Source: Thioclava arctica (GTDB taxonomy: Bacteria; Pseudomonadota; Alphaproteobacteria; Rhodobacterales; Rhodobacteraceae). Taken from it: a DNA stretch of 64,000 bases. The position numbers and the translations under genes were made by a program. The notes beneath the pieces are model-generated. The model saw nothing but the letters and a program-made list of their open reading frames with translations, was not told the DNA's origin and made no database searches. Location: positions 1 to 64,000 of the forward strand of contig NZ_JBFRYC010000009.1 in the NCBI RefSeq assembly GCF_040892615.1, written 5' to 3'. Of the stretch, positions 1 to 8,223 are shown piece after piece (positions within the stretch are counted from its first letter, which is position 1; every line of letters starts with the position of its first letter).

Positions 1-58
1 CCTCATTATAGGCAGTCCAATTCGTTGTCTTGTAGGTCGGTGCTGTCGGTTTGCTCAT
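1..58 (-). CDS. IS5-family transposase, N-terminal fragment (cut by window edge)
   Basis: Only the first 19 residues are in the window, from an ATG at 58-56 on the minus strand: MSKPTAPTYKTTNWTAYNE. This closely matches the start of IS5-family transposases of the MSKPxxPTYxTTNWPAYNE type, as remembered. The reading frame is open to the window edge, so nothing can be said about whether the full gene is intact. It lies just inside the terminal inverted repeat at 103-120, as expected for a single-ORF IS5 element. Confidence 0.75.
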   Translation of the reverse strand, partial: MSKPTAPTYKTTNWTAYNE

Positions 59-120
59 GCCCATCAGCTACCACACTGGATTCACGACATGAATCCCTAC
101 CGGATTTGTGCAACAGAGCC
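1..120 (-). mobile_element. IS5-family insertion sequence, partial (end of element)
   Basis: This is the outer end of an insertion sequence that continues beyond the left edge of the window. The terminal inverted repeat is at 103-120; on the minus strand it starts GGCTCTGTTGCACAAATC, which matches ends I remember from IS5-family elements of the IS903-like group. The transposase start codon lies 62 bases inside the end. Bases 121-129 (agtgcagtg) would be the flanking target-site copy if the element makes a 9-bp duplication. The other end is not visible, so this cannot be tested here. Confidence 0.8.
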
Positions 121-196
121 AGTGCAGTGGATAACAAGGACAGATGATCGGCAATCGCCTCTGCCCCGCGCGGCTGACTGCGCACAACGGATCGTT

Positions 197-224
197 AAAG
201 CCCGCCAGTGTTCTGGCGGACTTT
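197..224. terminator. Hairpin, terminator-like
   Basis: Bases 197-208 pair with 213-224 (one mismatch) around a TGTT loop. The stem starts AAAG and ends CTTT, so it could work in both directions. It lies between the IS end and glcG. It may be the terminator of whatever gene the insertion sequence separated from this site. Confidence 0.45.
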
Positions 225-262
225 CAAAATTGAGCAGCCCTTAGAAACAAGGCGTCCCGAAA

Positions 263-310
263 CGACAATCAACGGCCAAGCAAGGCCCCCTTCCTATCCT
301 TTGATTGTCG
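263..310. repeat. 10-bp inverted repeat with 28-bp spacer
   Basis: CGACAATCAA at 263-272 is perfectly repeated in inverted form at 301-310. The spacer contains a second small palindrome (GGCC...GGCC). A further hairpin follows at 324-336 (GGGGC-AGA-GCCCC) with TTTT after it on the plus strand. Together they fill the gap downstream of glcG. Transcript termination or 3'-end protection is the simplest role, but neither hairpin has a U-tract in the glcG direction. Confidence 0.4.
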
Positions 311-363
311 CCATTCGGAGACGGGGGCAGAGCCCCTTTTCTGCCTGACCTGCGCGCCCCGTC

Positions 364-786
364 TTATGCTTCGCCCGTCAACCCTACGGCAGCGATTCCG
401 GCCAAAGCCGCCTCAGCGTCATTATCCGAGGTATCGCCCGTGACACCCATCGCGCCGATCACCGCGCCATCCTCGCCCCGGATCAAGACGCCGCCGGGGA
501 CAGGACAGGTCTGCCCGCCATAAATGCCGTTCACAGCGGCCATGAAATAGCCCTGCGCCTCGGCGCGCGCCATTTGCGCCTTGCCGCCCATGCCCAGCAT
601 CACCGCGCCGTAAGCCTTGGCGCGCGCAATCTCGAACCGCCCCGGCGCCGCGCCATCGTCGCGCGCAAAGGCCTGCACATGCCCGCCCGCGTCCAGCACC
701 ACCGCAGAGAGCGGCTTCCAGCCCGCATCGACCCCGGTTTGTAGGGCCGTATCGATCATCGTTTGCGCTTGTTTGAGGGTGATCAT
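364..786 (-). CDS. glcG: GlcG-like heme-binding family protein (DUF336)
   Basis: A 140-residue protein of the GlcG/HbpS family (DUF336). These small alpha/beta proteins often sit in glycolate/malate synthase operons, and some bind heme; the exact function is not settled. Family features seen are the TLKQAQTMIDTAL start, the AGGHVQAFARDDGA segment, the ARAKAYGAV helix and the PGGVLI...IGAMGVTG core near the C terminus. I chose the ATG at 786 because its ATGA overlaps the glcB stop codon, implying translational coupling. A longer upstream start would lie inside glcB. It is the last gene of the glcB-glcG pair. Confidence 0.8.
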   Translation of the reverse strand: MITLKQAQTMIDTALQTGVDAGWKPLSAVVLDAGGHVQAFARDDGAAPGRFEIARAKAYGAVMLGMGGKAQMARAEAQGYFMAAVNGIYGGQTCPVPGGVLIRGEDGAVIGAMGVTGDTSDNDAEAALAGIAAVGLTGEA

Positions 787-2948
787 AGTTGCTCTTCCTT
801 GAATTGGGCGCGGCGCTGATGCAGCACCGGCTCGGTATAGCCCGAGGGCTGAACGGTGCCTAGAAAACACAGATCGCACGCGGCCTGAAAGGCGAACCCG
901 TCATAGCCCGGCGCCATCGGCGTGTAGCTGGGATCGCCCGCGTTCTGGCGGTCCACAATCGCGGCCATCTTGCGCAGCGCTTGCATCACTTGGATCTCAT
1001 TGACCACGCCATGTTCGAGCCAATTCGCGATCGCTTGACTTGAAATCCGGCAGGTTGCGCGGTCTTCCATCAAGCCGACATCATGAATGTCGGGTACTTT
1101 CGAACAGCCCACGCCCTGATCGATCCAGCGCACGACATAGCCCAGAATGCCTTGCGCGTTGTTTTCGATCTCGGCGGTGATTTCGGCCTCGGAATAGTTC
1201 TTGCCTGCCGCCAGCGGGATCGTCAGCAGATCGTCAAGACGGGCAGGGCGGTTCATCGCCACGATCTCGGCCTGACGCTTTGGCACATCGACCTTGTGGT
1301 AATGCGTGGCATGCAGCGTCGCCGCTGTCGGGCTGGGCACCCAGGCGCAATTTGCGCCCGCCAGCGGATGGGCGATCTTTTGCGCCAGCATATCGGCCAT
1401 CCGGTCGGGCATCGCCCACATTCCCTTGCCGATCTGCGCCCGCCCGGCCAGCCCGCAAGCCAGCCCGATATCGACATTGCGATCTTCATAGGCCTCGATC
1501 CAGGGTTGCCCCTTCATCTCGCCTTTGCGCAGCATCGCACCTGCCTGCATTGAGGTGTGAATTTCATCGCCCGTGCGATCAAGGAAACCGGTATTGATGA
1601 AGGCCACCCGATGGCGCGCCGCGCGGATACATTCCTTGAGGTTGACCGAGGTGCGCCGTTCTTCGTCCATGATGCCAAGTTTGACGGTATGGGCGGGCAG
1701 ACCTAGCACTTTTTCAACATTATCGAAGATTTCGCAGGCGAACTCGACCTCTTCTGGCCCGTGCATTTTAGGTTTTACAACATAAACCGAATTTGTGATC
1801 GAGTTGCGCGGCCCTTCGGTTTTCTTCAGATCATGCATTGCGCAGAGCGTCGTGAGCATCGCATCCATCAGCCCTTCGGGGGCCTCGACCCCGTCGCGGG
1901 TCAGGATCGCGGGGGTGGTCATCAAATGGCCGACATTGCGCACCAGCATCAGCGCGCGCCCCTTGAGCGTGACCGGTTCACCACCCGCTCCGGTAAAGCG
2001 CAAATCGCCCTCCAGACGGCGGGTGAAGGTCTCATCGCCCTTGCGCACCTCTTCGCGCAGATCGCCTTTCATCAGGCCCAACCAGTTGGCATAGGCCTGC
2101 ACCTTGTCCTCGGCATCGACACAGGCCACCGAGTCTTCGCAATCCATGATCGAGCTGATCGCCGCCTCAAGGATCACATCGGCGATATCGGCCGGATCGG
2201 ATTGGCCAACGTCGGTGTCAGGGTCCAGCACGATACAGATATGCAACCCGTTATGGGCGAGCAAAACCTGCGACAACGCGCCCTCGGCATCGGTGTTAAA
2301 CCCGGCAAACTGGTCTGGATCGGCCAGCCCGGTCTCGCCCACCGCATTCTCGACGAAAAACACGCCATTCTCGACGCGCAGCGCGGTCACATCGGCCCAA
2401 GAGCCGCCTGCCAGCGGCGCGGCCTCGTCGAGAAACGCTTTGGCACGGGTCACAACACGGCCCCCGCGCTCGGGGTCATAGCCTTTGCCTTGAGGCAGAT
2501 CACCCAAGGCATCCGTGCCATAAAGCGCATCGTAAAGGCTGCCCCAGCGCGCATTGGCCGCATTCAAAGCATAGCGCGCATTGGTGATCGGCACGACAAG
2601 CTGGGGGCCGCAAACGCTGGCGAACTCCGGGTCGGTCGCCGGGGTTTCGATGGTGAAATCCGGGCCTTCGGGCAGCAGATATCCGATCTCGATCAGAAAC
2701 GCCTTATAGGCGTCGAACGAAAACCCGCTGGCGCGATGATGGGCGTGCCAATCATCCAAAAGCGATTGGATTTCTTCGCGCTTTGTCAAAAGCGCGCGAT
2801 TCTTTGGTGCCAAGCTGTGCAGCAGTTGCGAGAAACCGTCCCAAAACGCCTGAGTTTCAACCCCGGTGCCCGGGAGCGCCTGATCCTCGATGAAGGACGC
2901 CAATTCGACCGCGACTTTCAGCCCGGCGCGTTCTACCCGTTGAGCCAT
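783..2948 (-). CDS. glcB: Malate synthase G
   Basis: Condenses glyoxylate with acetyl-CoA to malate in the cytoplasm, in the glyoxylate and glycolate pathways. At 721 residues it matches the single-chain G isoform (about 723 in E. coli). The YVVKPKMHGPEEV segment and the MEDRATCRISSQAIANW segment near residue 625 are typical; the Asp of MEDRAT is the known catalytic base. The start at 2948 has a clear AGGAGG ribosome site eight bases upstream. glcG follows with an ATGA overlap. The gap to pepN carries palindromes that could be the operator of a GntR-type (GlcC-like) regulator, but no such regulator is encoded nearby. Confidence 0.96.
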   Translation of the reverse strand: MAQRVERAGLKVAVELASFIEDQALPGTGVETQAFWDGFSQLLHSLAPKNRALLTKREEIQSLLDDWHAHHRASGFSFDAYKAFLIEIGYLLPEGPDFTIETPATDPEFASVCGPQLVVPITNARYALNAANARWGSLYDALYGTDALGDLPQGKGYDPERGGRVVTRAKAFLDEAAPLAGGSWADVTALRVENGVFFVENAVGETGLADPDQFAGFNTDAEGALSQVLLAHNGLHICIVLDPDTDVGQSDPADIADVILEAAISSIMDCEDSVACVDAEDKVQAYANWLGLMKGDLREEVRKGDETFTRRLEGDLRFTGAGGEPVTLKGRALMLVRNVGHLMTTPAILTRDGVEAPEGLMDAMLTTLCAMHDLKKTEGPRNSITNSVYVVKPKMHGPEEVEFACEIFDNVEKVLGLPAHTVKLGIMDEERRTSVNLKECIRAARHRVAFINTGFLDRTGDEIHTSMQAGAMLRKGEMKGQPWIEAYEDRNVDIGLACGLAGRAQIGKGMWAMPDRMADMLAQKIAHPLAGANCAWVPSPTAATLHATHYHKVDVPKRQAEIVAMNRPARLDDLLTIPLAAGKNYSEAEITAEIENNAQGILGYVVRWIDQGVGCSKVPDIHDVGLMEDRATCRISSQAIANWLEHGVVNEIQVMQALRKMAAIVDRQNAGDPSYTPMAPGYDGFAFQAACDLCFLGTVQPSGYTEPVLHQRRAQFKEEQL

Positions 2949-3028
2949 GCTCTCCTCCTGATATGTTTAAGCCATAGATGTGGCGCGACGGCGCAAGAGT
3001 CCAGAAAATTTCCGCTTCAACTGCGAAT

Positions 3029-3072
3029 ATTGGTAAAATAGTTAGACCAATTTATAGATTTTTGAACTATTT
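3029..3072. promoter_or_regulatory. Overlapping palindromes between glcB and pepN
   Basis: Two inverted repeats interlock in the AT-rich centre of the divergent glcB/pepN gap. ATTGGT (3029-3034) pairs with ACCAAT (3046-3051), and AAATAGTT (3036-3043) pairs with AACTATTT (3065-3072). TGGT...ACCA half-sites are typical of GntR-family regulators such as FadR or GlcC, although the spacing here is wider than usual. The position, 80-120 bases upstream of glcB, suits an operator. Confidence 0.4.
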
Positions 3073-3243
3073 CGCGCTAGCTTGGCCAAAGATACCCCGT
3101 TTATAAGCGTGCGACACGGTGGCACCAGCGCCTGCACGCGCAGGATAACTGTTTCTTGTTCGCGTTGTTGGTTGTGAAATGCAAGGTCGCCTTTTAACTG
3201 ATGGGGCACATTCACGAGTCGCGGGTTTGACCCAGAGGTGATC

Positions 3244-5814
3244 ATGTCTCAAAACACCGTCACAAAGCTGCTGTCAGAGTATCAGCCTTTCCCGTTTGAC
3301 CTTGAAATGGTGCGGCTTGATTTTCAACTTGATCCCAAGGCGACGCAGGTGCGCGCGCGCATCTCGATGCGCCCGTTGCGTGCGGCCGCGCCCTTGGAAC
3401 TTGATGGCGAGGGCTTGGTGCTGCGCAAGATTTCGGTCGATGGCCGCGTGCTGGCGCGCACCGAATATAGCCAAAGTGACACGGGCCTTGTGATCCATGC
3501 CGCAGCCTTGCCCGCGCAACCCTTTATGTTGGAAACTGAGGTCGAGATCGCGCCCGCGTCCAATACCGCGCTTGAGGGGCTCTATATGTCGAAGGGCATG
3601 TATTGCACGCAATGCGAGGCCGAGGGGTTTCGCAAGATCACCTATTATCCCGATCGCCCCGATGTGATGGCGCGCTTTCATGTGACGGTTTCGGGCGCGG
3701 GGCCGGTGCTGTTGTCCAATGGCAACCCGGTCGTGCAAGAGGCTGGGCGCGCCGAATGGCTCGATCCTTGGCCCAAACCCGCCTATTTGTTCGCACTGGT
3801 CGCGGGCGATCTGGTGGCGCATTCGGGGTCATTCACCACGATGTCGGGGCGCGCGGTTGCGCTCAATATCTGGGTGCGGGCGGGGGATGAAACCCGCTGT
3901 GGCTTTGCGCTAGAGGCGTTGAAGCGCTCGATGACATGGGACGAGCAGGTCTACGGTCGCGAATACGACTTGGACATTTTCAACATTGTCGCCGTCGATG
4001 ACTTCAATATGGGCGCGATGGAGAACAAGGGGTTGAACATTTTCAACTCTAAATGGGTTCTCGCCTCGCCCGAGACGGCGACCGATGGCGATTATGAGCG
4101 TATTGAGGGCATCATCGCGCATGAGTATTTCCACAACTGGACAGGCAACCGGATCACCTGCCGGGATTGGTTCCAGCTGTGCCTCAAAGAGGGGCTGACA
4201 GTCTATCGCGACCAAAATTTCACCGCCGATATGCGGCTGGGCCCGGTCAAGCGGATCGAAGATGTGATGGCGTTGCGCGCGCGTCAGTTCCGTGAGGATC
4301 GCGGCCCGCTCGCCCATCCGCCACGCCCCGATAATTATAAGGAAATCAATAATTTCTACACCGCAACCGTCTATGAAAAAGGCGCTGAGATTGTGGGGAT
4401 GTTGCGCCATCTGGTCGGGGAAGAAGGCTATCGCGCGGCGCTGGATCTGTATTTCGAACGCCATGATGGGCAGGCCTGCACGATCGAAGATTGGCTGCAA
4501 GTGTTCGAGGACAGTTCGGGGCGCGATCTGCGCCAGTTCAAGCGCTGGTATACGGACGCAGGAACCCCGCGTCTGACGATCACGGATAGCTTTAAGAACG
4601 GCACATACACGCTTGATTTTGAACAAAAAACTGTTCCGACACCCGGTCAGGACGACAAGCCGCCGCGCCATATCCCGATTGCGGTCGGATTGCTCTCGCC
4701 GCAGGGCAGGGATTTGATCGAAACTACGATTTTGGAGATGACCGAGGCACGCCAGAGCTTTGTCTTCGAGGGGCTGGCAGAGCGACCCGTGCCCTCAATT
4801 CTGCGTGGATTTTCTGCACCCGTCGAGCTAGATTTCGCGCCGGAGGCCGCACCCGATCTGGCATTCTTACTGGCCCATGACAGCGACCCTTTCAACCGTT
4901 GGGATGCGGGCGGGCGCTTGGCGTTGCAGACGGTCGTCGCGATGGCGCAGGGCGGGGCGGTTGATCCGTCCTACAGTGCCGCGATCGGGGCGCTGCTCAA
5001 GGATGGGGCCGCCGATCCGGCCTTTAGCGCGCTGTGCTTGCATCTGCCTGCGCAAGATCAGATCGCGCAGGCGCTGCATGAGGCGGGTAAATCGCCCGAC
5101 CCAGAGGCGATTTATCAGGCGCGCGAAACGCTTGCGCAGGCTTTGGCCATGGCCCATGAGGCGGCGCTGAGCGAGCTGTATGAGGCGATGGCCGTTACCG
5201 GCCCTTATCGCCCCGATCCCGAACCGGCAGGGCGGCGCAGCTTGCGTCTTGCGACCCTTTCGCTGCTAAGCCGGATCGACGGTGGCGCACGCGCGCGGAC
5301 CCTGTTTGACGCGGCCGATAACATGACCGAAAGCCTTGCCGCTTTGGGCCTTTGCGTCAGTGCGGGCGTGGGCGTGGGCGTGGGCGAGGCGGCGCTGGCG
5401 CAGTTCCGCGCGCGTTGGCAGGGCGACCGCTTGGTGATGGACAAATGGTTCAACACCCAACTCATCGCCAGCAAGCCAGACCAGGCCCTGTCGCGGGCGC
5501 AAAGCTTGGTGCAAGACCCGCTTTATGATTGGAAAAATCCCAATCGTTTCAGATCTTTGATGGCTGGGTTCTCGGCCAATCACGCAGGGTTTCATCGTCA
5601 AGACGGTGAGGGTTATCGCTTTTATGCCGACTGGTTGCTGCGGCTTGATCCGCTCAACCCGCAGGTGGCGGCGCGGATGTCGACCGCGTTCGAGACTTGG
5701 GCGCGCTATGATTTGCAGCGCCAATCGCTGATGCGCGCGCAATTAATGCGGATCGCGCAGACCGAGGGGCTGAGCCGCGACCTGTCAGAGATGACGGCGC
5801 GGATGCTGGGCTGA
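3244..5814 (+). CDS. pepN: Aminopeptidase N (M1 family)
   Basis: Zinc metalloaminopeptidase that removes N-terminal residues from peptides in the cytoplasm. With the ATG at 3244 it has 856 residues. The substrate-anchoring GAMEN motif is at 257-261, and the zinc site is HEYFH at 293-297 with the third ligand Glu316 (KEGLTVYRD). All are four residues below the E. coli PepN numbering, so the N-terminal domain is full length. The ATG at 3244 was chosen over a GTG at 3238 because AGAGG at 3234-3238 is then correctly spaced. A 6-bp GTGGGC repeat near 5365 gives a GVGVGVG run in the helical C-terminal domain. The gene is monocistronic, with a terminator directly after it. Confidence 0.96.
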   Translation: MSQNTVTKLLSEYQPFPFDLEMVRLDFQLDPKATQVRARISMRPLRAAAPLELDGEGLVLRKISVDGRVLARTEYSQSDTGLVIHAAALPAQPFMLETEVEIAPASNTALEGLYMSKGMYCTQCEAEGFRKITYYPDRPDVMARFHVTVSGAGPVLLSNGNPVVQEAGRAEWLDPWPKPAYLFALVAGDLVAHSGSFTTMSGRAVALNIWVRAGDETRCGFALEALKRSMTWDEQVYGREYDLDIFNIVAVDDFNMGAMENKGLNIFNSKWVLASPETATDGDYERIEGIIAHEYFHNWTGNRITCRDWFQLCLKEGLTVYRDQNFTADMRLGPVKRIEDVMALRARQFREDRGPLAHPPRPDNYKEINNFYTATVYEKGAEIVGMLRHLVGEEGYRAALDLYFERHDGQACTIEDWLQVFEDSSGRDLRQFKRWYTDAGTPRLTITDSFKNGTYTLDFEQKTVPTPGQDDKPPRHIPIAVGLLSPQGRDLIETTILEMTEARQSFVFEGLAERPVPSILRGFSAPVELDFAPEAAPDLAFLLAHDSDPFNRWDAGGRLALQTVVAMAQGGAVDPSYSAAIGALLKDGAADPAFSALCLHLPAQDQIAQALHEAGKSPDPEAIYQARETLAQALAMAHEAALSELYEAMAVTGPYRPDPEPAGRRSLRLATLSLLSRIDGGARARTLFDAADNMTESLAALGLCVSAGVGVGVGEAALAQFRARWQGDRLVMDKWFNTQLIASKPDQALSRAQSLVQDPLYDWKNPNRFRSLMAGFSANHAGFHRQDGEGYRFYADWLLRLDPLNPQVAARMSTAFETWARYDLQRQSLMRAQLMRIAQTEGLSRDLSEMTARMLG

Positions 5815-5825
5815 TCGAACAAAGA

Positions 5826-5859
5826 AAGCCGCGCCCAAGGGTCCCCTCGGGCGCGGCTT
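5826..5859. terminator. Bidirectional terminator between pepN and the cytochrome operon
   Basis: An 11-bp perfect stem: AAGCCGCGCCC at 5826-5836 pairs with GGGCGCGGCTT at 5849-5859 around a 12-base loop. It lies between the convergent pepN and tsdA-like stop codons. The A/T ends of the stem let it serve both directions. Confidence 0.75.
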
Positions 5860-5877
5860 CATATTTGGCGCAATGGC

Positions 5878-6927
5878 TTAGTTCGCGGCGGGCGCGGGCT
5901 TGGGATAGCCGGTGCCCAGAACCACGCCATCCACCGTTTCACCGTAAAAATCCTCGCTGCTTTTGTGCCATTTCTTATCGGCCTCTTGCAGCGTGATCGC
6001 CCCCGTCTGGCGCGGGTCCTTGGGCCGGGGGTGGCTGTCGACAAAGGTCGCCACGTCCCACGCCTCTTGCGCGCTGAGTTTGCCGGGTTCCGACAGCGGC
6101 ATGTTGTGCTGGATAAAGGCCGCAGCCGAACTGACCTTGTGCATGCCAGCCCCCCAATTGAAGCTATGCGGACCCCAAAGCGGCGGGAAAACCGTCTTGC
6201 CGTTTACATCGGTCTGGCCCAGCCCGTCCTTGCCGTGACAGACCGCGCAGTTGGCAGCAAACACCTGTGCCCCGCGCTCACGCGAGGGGGGCAGTGCGGG
6301 TTTGTCAATCTTGCCAAAGCCCGCGCCATCCGGCGTCTCGCCAATCGGTAAGCCTTTGGACATCCAGTAGAAATATGCTTGCAAATCGCGATACACATCC
6401 GAGCCGTAGGGCGGCGGCCCACCCGAGGGCGAGCCTTGCGCGTTCATCGAATAGGTGAAGCAGCCCTTGATCCGATCCTCCATGGTGTTCACCATTTTGT
6501 TCTTGGAGCGGTATTTCGGATAGACCGGATAGGCCGCCCACATCGGCGCGGAAAAGGCTTGTCGCCCGGCATCGAGGTGGCAGTTCGAACAGCTCAGGTT
6601 GTTGCCCACGAAGTCATGCGCATTGGTCCCGGTTGCGGTGAAAATCGCCATGCCGCGGCGCACCGAGGCCCCGAATTCGTCGTTCGGGATGGAGCTTTCG
6701 GGGGGCGGCGTGAACAGGTCGGCCATCGCGCCCTTGGGCGATGCGGCCGGCACGGGTTTCTGCCCCGTCAACCAGCTTGGGGCAAGGCCGAACTCAAGCA
6801 CAAGCGAACCCAGAACCGCCAGCGTCAGCCCCCCGCCGACCGCAAGGATCGCCCGGATCGCGGTGCGCCCGCCCTTGGCACTATCTGGGCCAGGGGGCGT
6901 GGTGTCAGAGGGGTGCTTACTGGACAT
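5878..6927 (-). CDS. tsdA: Diheme c-type cytochrome, thiosulfate dehydrogenase (TsdA) like
   Basis: 349 residues with a membrane anchor at about 24-45 and two c-type heme sites, CSNCH at 113-117 and CAVCH at 227-231. TsdA oxidises two thiosulfates to tetrathionate; its first heme has an unusual distal Cys ligand, 43 residues after the first heme Cys in the A. vinosum enzyme as I recall. Here Cys156 (KGCFTYSMNA) lies exactly 43 residues after Cys113, and the RIxxCFxxSMN context is conserved. The start at 6927 overlaps the upstream cytochrome stop by 11 bases and has AAGGAG upstream. It is the last gene of the ccoN-ccoO-triheme-tsdA operon. Most known TsdA proteins are periplasmic; the N-terminal anchor here would tether it next to the oxidase. 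Confidence 0.8.
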   Translation of the reverse strand: MSSKHPSDTTPPGPDSAKGGRTAIRAILAVGGGLTLAVLGSLVLEFGLAPSWLTGQKPVPAASPKGAMADLFTPPPESSIPNDEFGASVRRGMAIFTATGTNAHDFVGNNLSCSNCHLDAGRQAFSAPMWAAYPVYPKYRSKNKMVNTMEDRIKGCFTYSMNAQGSPSGGPPPYGSDVYRDLQAYFYWMSKGLPIGETPDGAGFGKIDKPALPPSRERGAQVFAANCAVCHGKDGLGQTDVNGKTVFPPLWGPHSFNWGAGMHKVSSAAAFIQHNMPLSEPGKLSAQEAWDVATFVDSHPRPKDPRQTGAITLQEADKKWHKSSEDFYGETVDGVVLGTGYPKPAPAAN

Positions 6928-8206
6928 TCGTGGTCTCCTTGGGGGTAGGGGAAACGGCCAGTGCCGTCTTGGCATTTCCCGCAGCAGGGGGCAGCGAGGC
7001 GAGATAATCCGCCACCGCGCGGCGATCCTCATCGCTCAAGGCTTTGCCAATCCCGGCCATCAGGCCAAGCGGGGAATTGTGGCGCGCACCACCGGCCCAC
7101 ATCGCGAGTTGATGCGCGATATAGGCAGGTTGCTGGGCGGCCAGGCCGGGGAATTGCGCCCCCACACCAATGCCCGACGTGCCGTGGCAGGTGAAGCAGG
7201 CGGGCACGTTCTTGGAATAGTCGCCCGAAAGCGCGAGTTTCTCTCCGCGTGCCAGATCGCCCTTGAGCGCAGGTTGCGCGCCCGACGGGCTGCTCATCGC
7301 GCCGTAGTAATTCGCCAACTCGGTAATTTGCGTCTCGCTCAGCGATTTCGCCACATAGGCCATTGAGTCGCTGATCCGCGTGCCTTTGCTGAAATCATGC
7401 AGTTGTTTGGCCAGATAGGCAGGGGCAAGCCCGGCAAGGCGGGGCACGGTTTGCGTGCCTTCGCCCTTATCGCCGTGGCAGCTGGCGCAAGACCAGATAT
7501 TGGCCGTGCCTTGGCTGGCCAGACTGGCCGTAGCGGTGGCCTCGGGGCTGGGGGCGCTGGCGTTTTCGCTGGCGGGTTGCGGGGGGAGGCCATTGATCAG
7601 GCTTGCCAGACCTGCGCCGCCATCCCAAGGGTCCATATCTTCGCTCGCCGTGCGGATCTCGGCCACCTGATCTGGAGAGACCGTGGAGTTCATGCCGTTG
7701 AGATCGGTGGCGACGTAATCGGCGATAGCCGCGATCTCGGTATCACTAAGGACCGAGCTGAAGCTGGGCATCTCGCCGTCGTAATTCGCCTTGTCCACGA
7801 TCAGCGGCCCGCCGATGCCGCGCATCACGATCTGGCTGATGGCACTCGCGCCACCGGCCTTGATCACGTCCGAGGCATGCAGCGGCGGGATCGCATCGGC
7901 GACTCCTTCGCCCGCATCGCCATGACAGCTTGAGCAGTTATCGGCAAACAGCGCCTTACCCGCGCCCGTGTCCGGCGCAGCCGTGCTGGCGGCGGGGCTT
8001 GCGACGCTGGCCGTTTTCTCGCCCAAGGCGGCGCGTTCCTTATCGGCGAAATGGCCCGCATTGCTGGTTTGCACCAAGGTTACAACGCCCCAGATCGCCA
8101 GCGCAATCGCGATCCAATACACCGGCAGCGGGATCAGGCGGGGCTCTTCATAGGGTTCGAACGTCTCATCGGGGAGCCGCGGGTCTTGCTTGTTCTTGTT
8201 GGACAT
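6917..8206 (-). CDS. Membrane-anchored triheme cytochrome c
   Basis: 429 residues with one N-terminal membrane segment (about 29-47) and three c-type heme sites: CSSCH at 91-95, CASCH at 240-244 and CFTCH at 337-341. The first domain resembles class I monoheme cytochromes. The last two together resemble a diheme cytochrome c4 (GDKGEG..VPRLAGL...YLAKQL and the parallel PGLAAQQPAYIAHQL). It takes the gene position that CcoP has in standard cbb3 operons, so it probably carries electrons from TsdA or another donor to the oxidase core. The ATG at 8206 was preferred over a GTG at 8227 because AGGGAGA lies just upstream. It follows ccoO by 17 bases. The function is inferred from the hemes and the context. 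Confidence 0.85.
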   Translation of the reverse strand: MSNKNKQDPRLPDETFEPYEEPRLIPLPVYWIAIALAIWGVVTLVQTSNAGHFADKERAALGEKTASVASPAASTAAPDTGAGKALFADNCSSCHGDAGEGVADAIPPLHASDVIKAGGASAISQIVMRGIGGPLIVDKANYDGEMPSFSSVLSDTEIAAIADYVATDLNGMNSTVSPDQVAEIRTASEDMDPWDGGAGLASLINGLPPQPASENASAPSPEATATASLASQGTANIWSCASCHGDKGEGTQTVPRLAGLAPAYLAKQLHDFSKGTRISDSMAYVAKSLSETQITELANYYGAMSSPSGAQPALKGDLARGEKLALSGDYSKNVPACFTCHGTSGIGVGAQFPGLAAQQPAYIAHQLAMWAGGARHNSPLGLMAGIGKALSDEDRRAVADYLASLPPAAGNAKTALAVSPTPKETTNVQ

Positions 8207-8223
8207 CACTCGTCTCCCTTGGC

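Noticed and set aside
1761..3041. Long open frame antisense to glcB (426 codons)
   Set aside because: High-GC shadow of glcB: Arg/His-rich composition, no ribosome site and full overlap with a certain gene.
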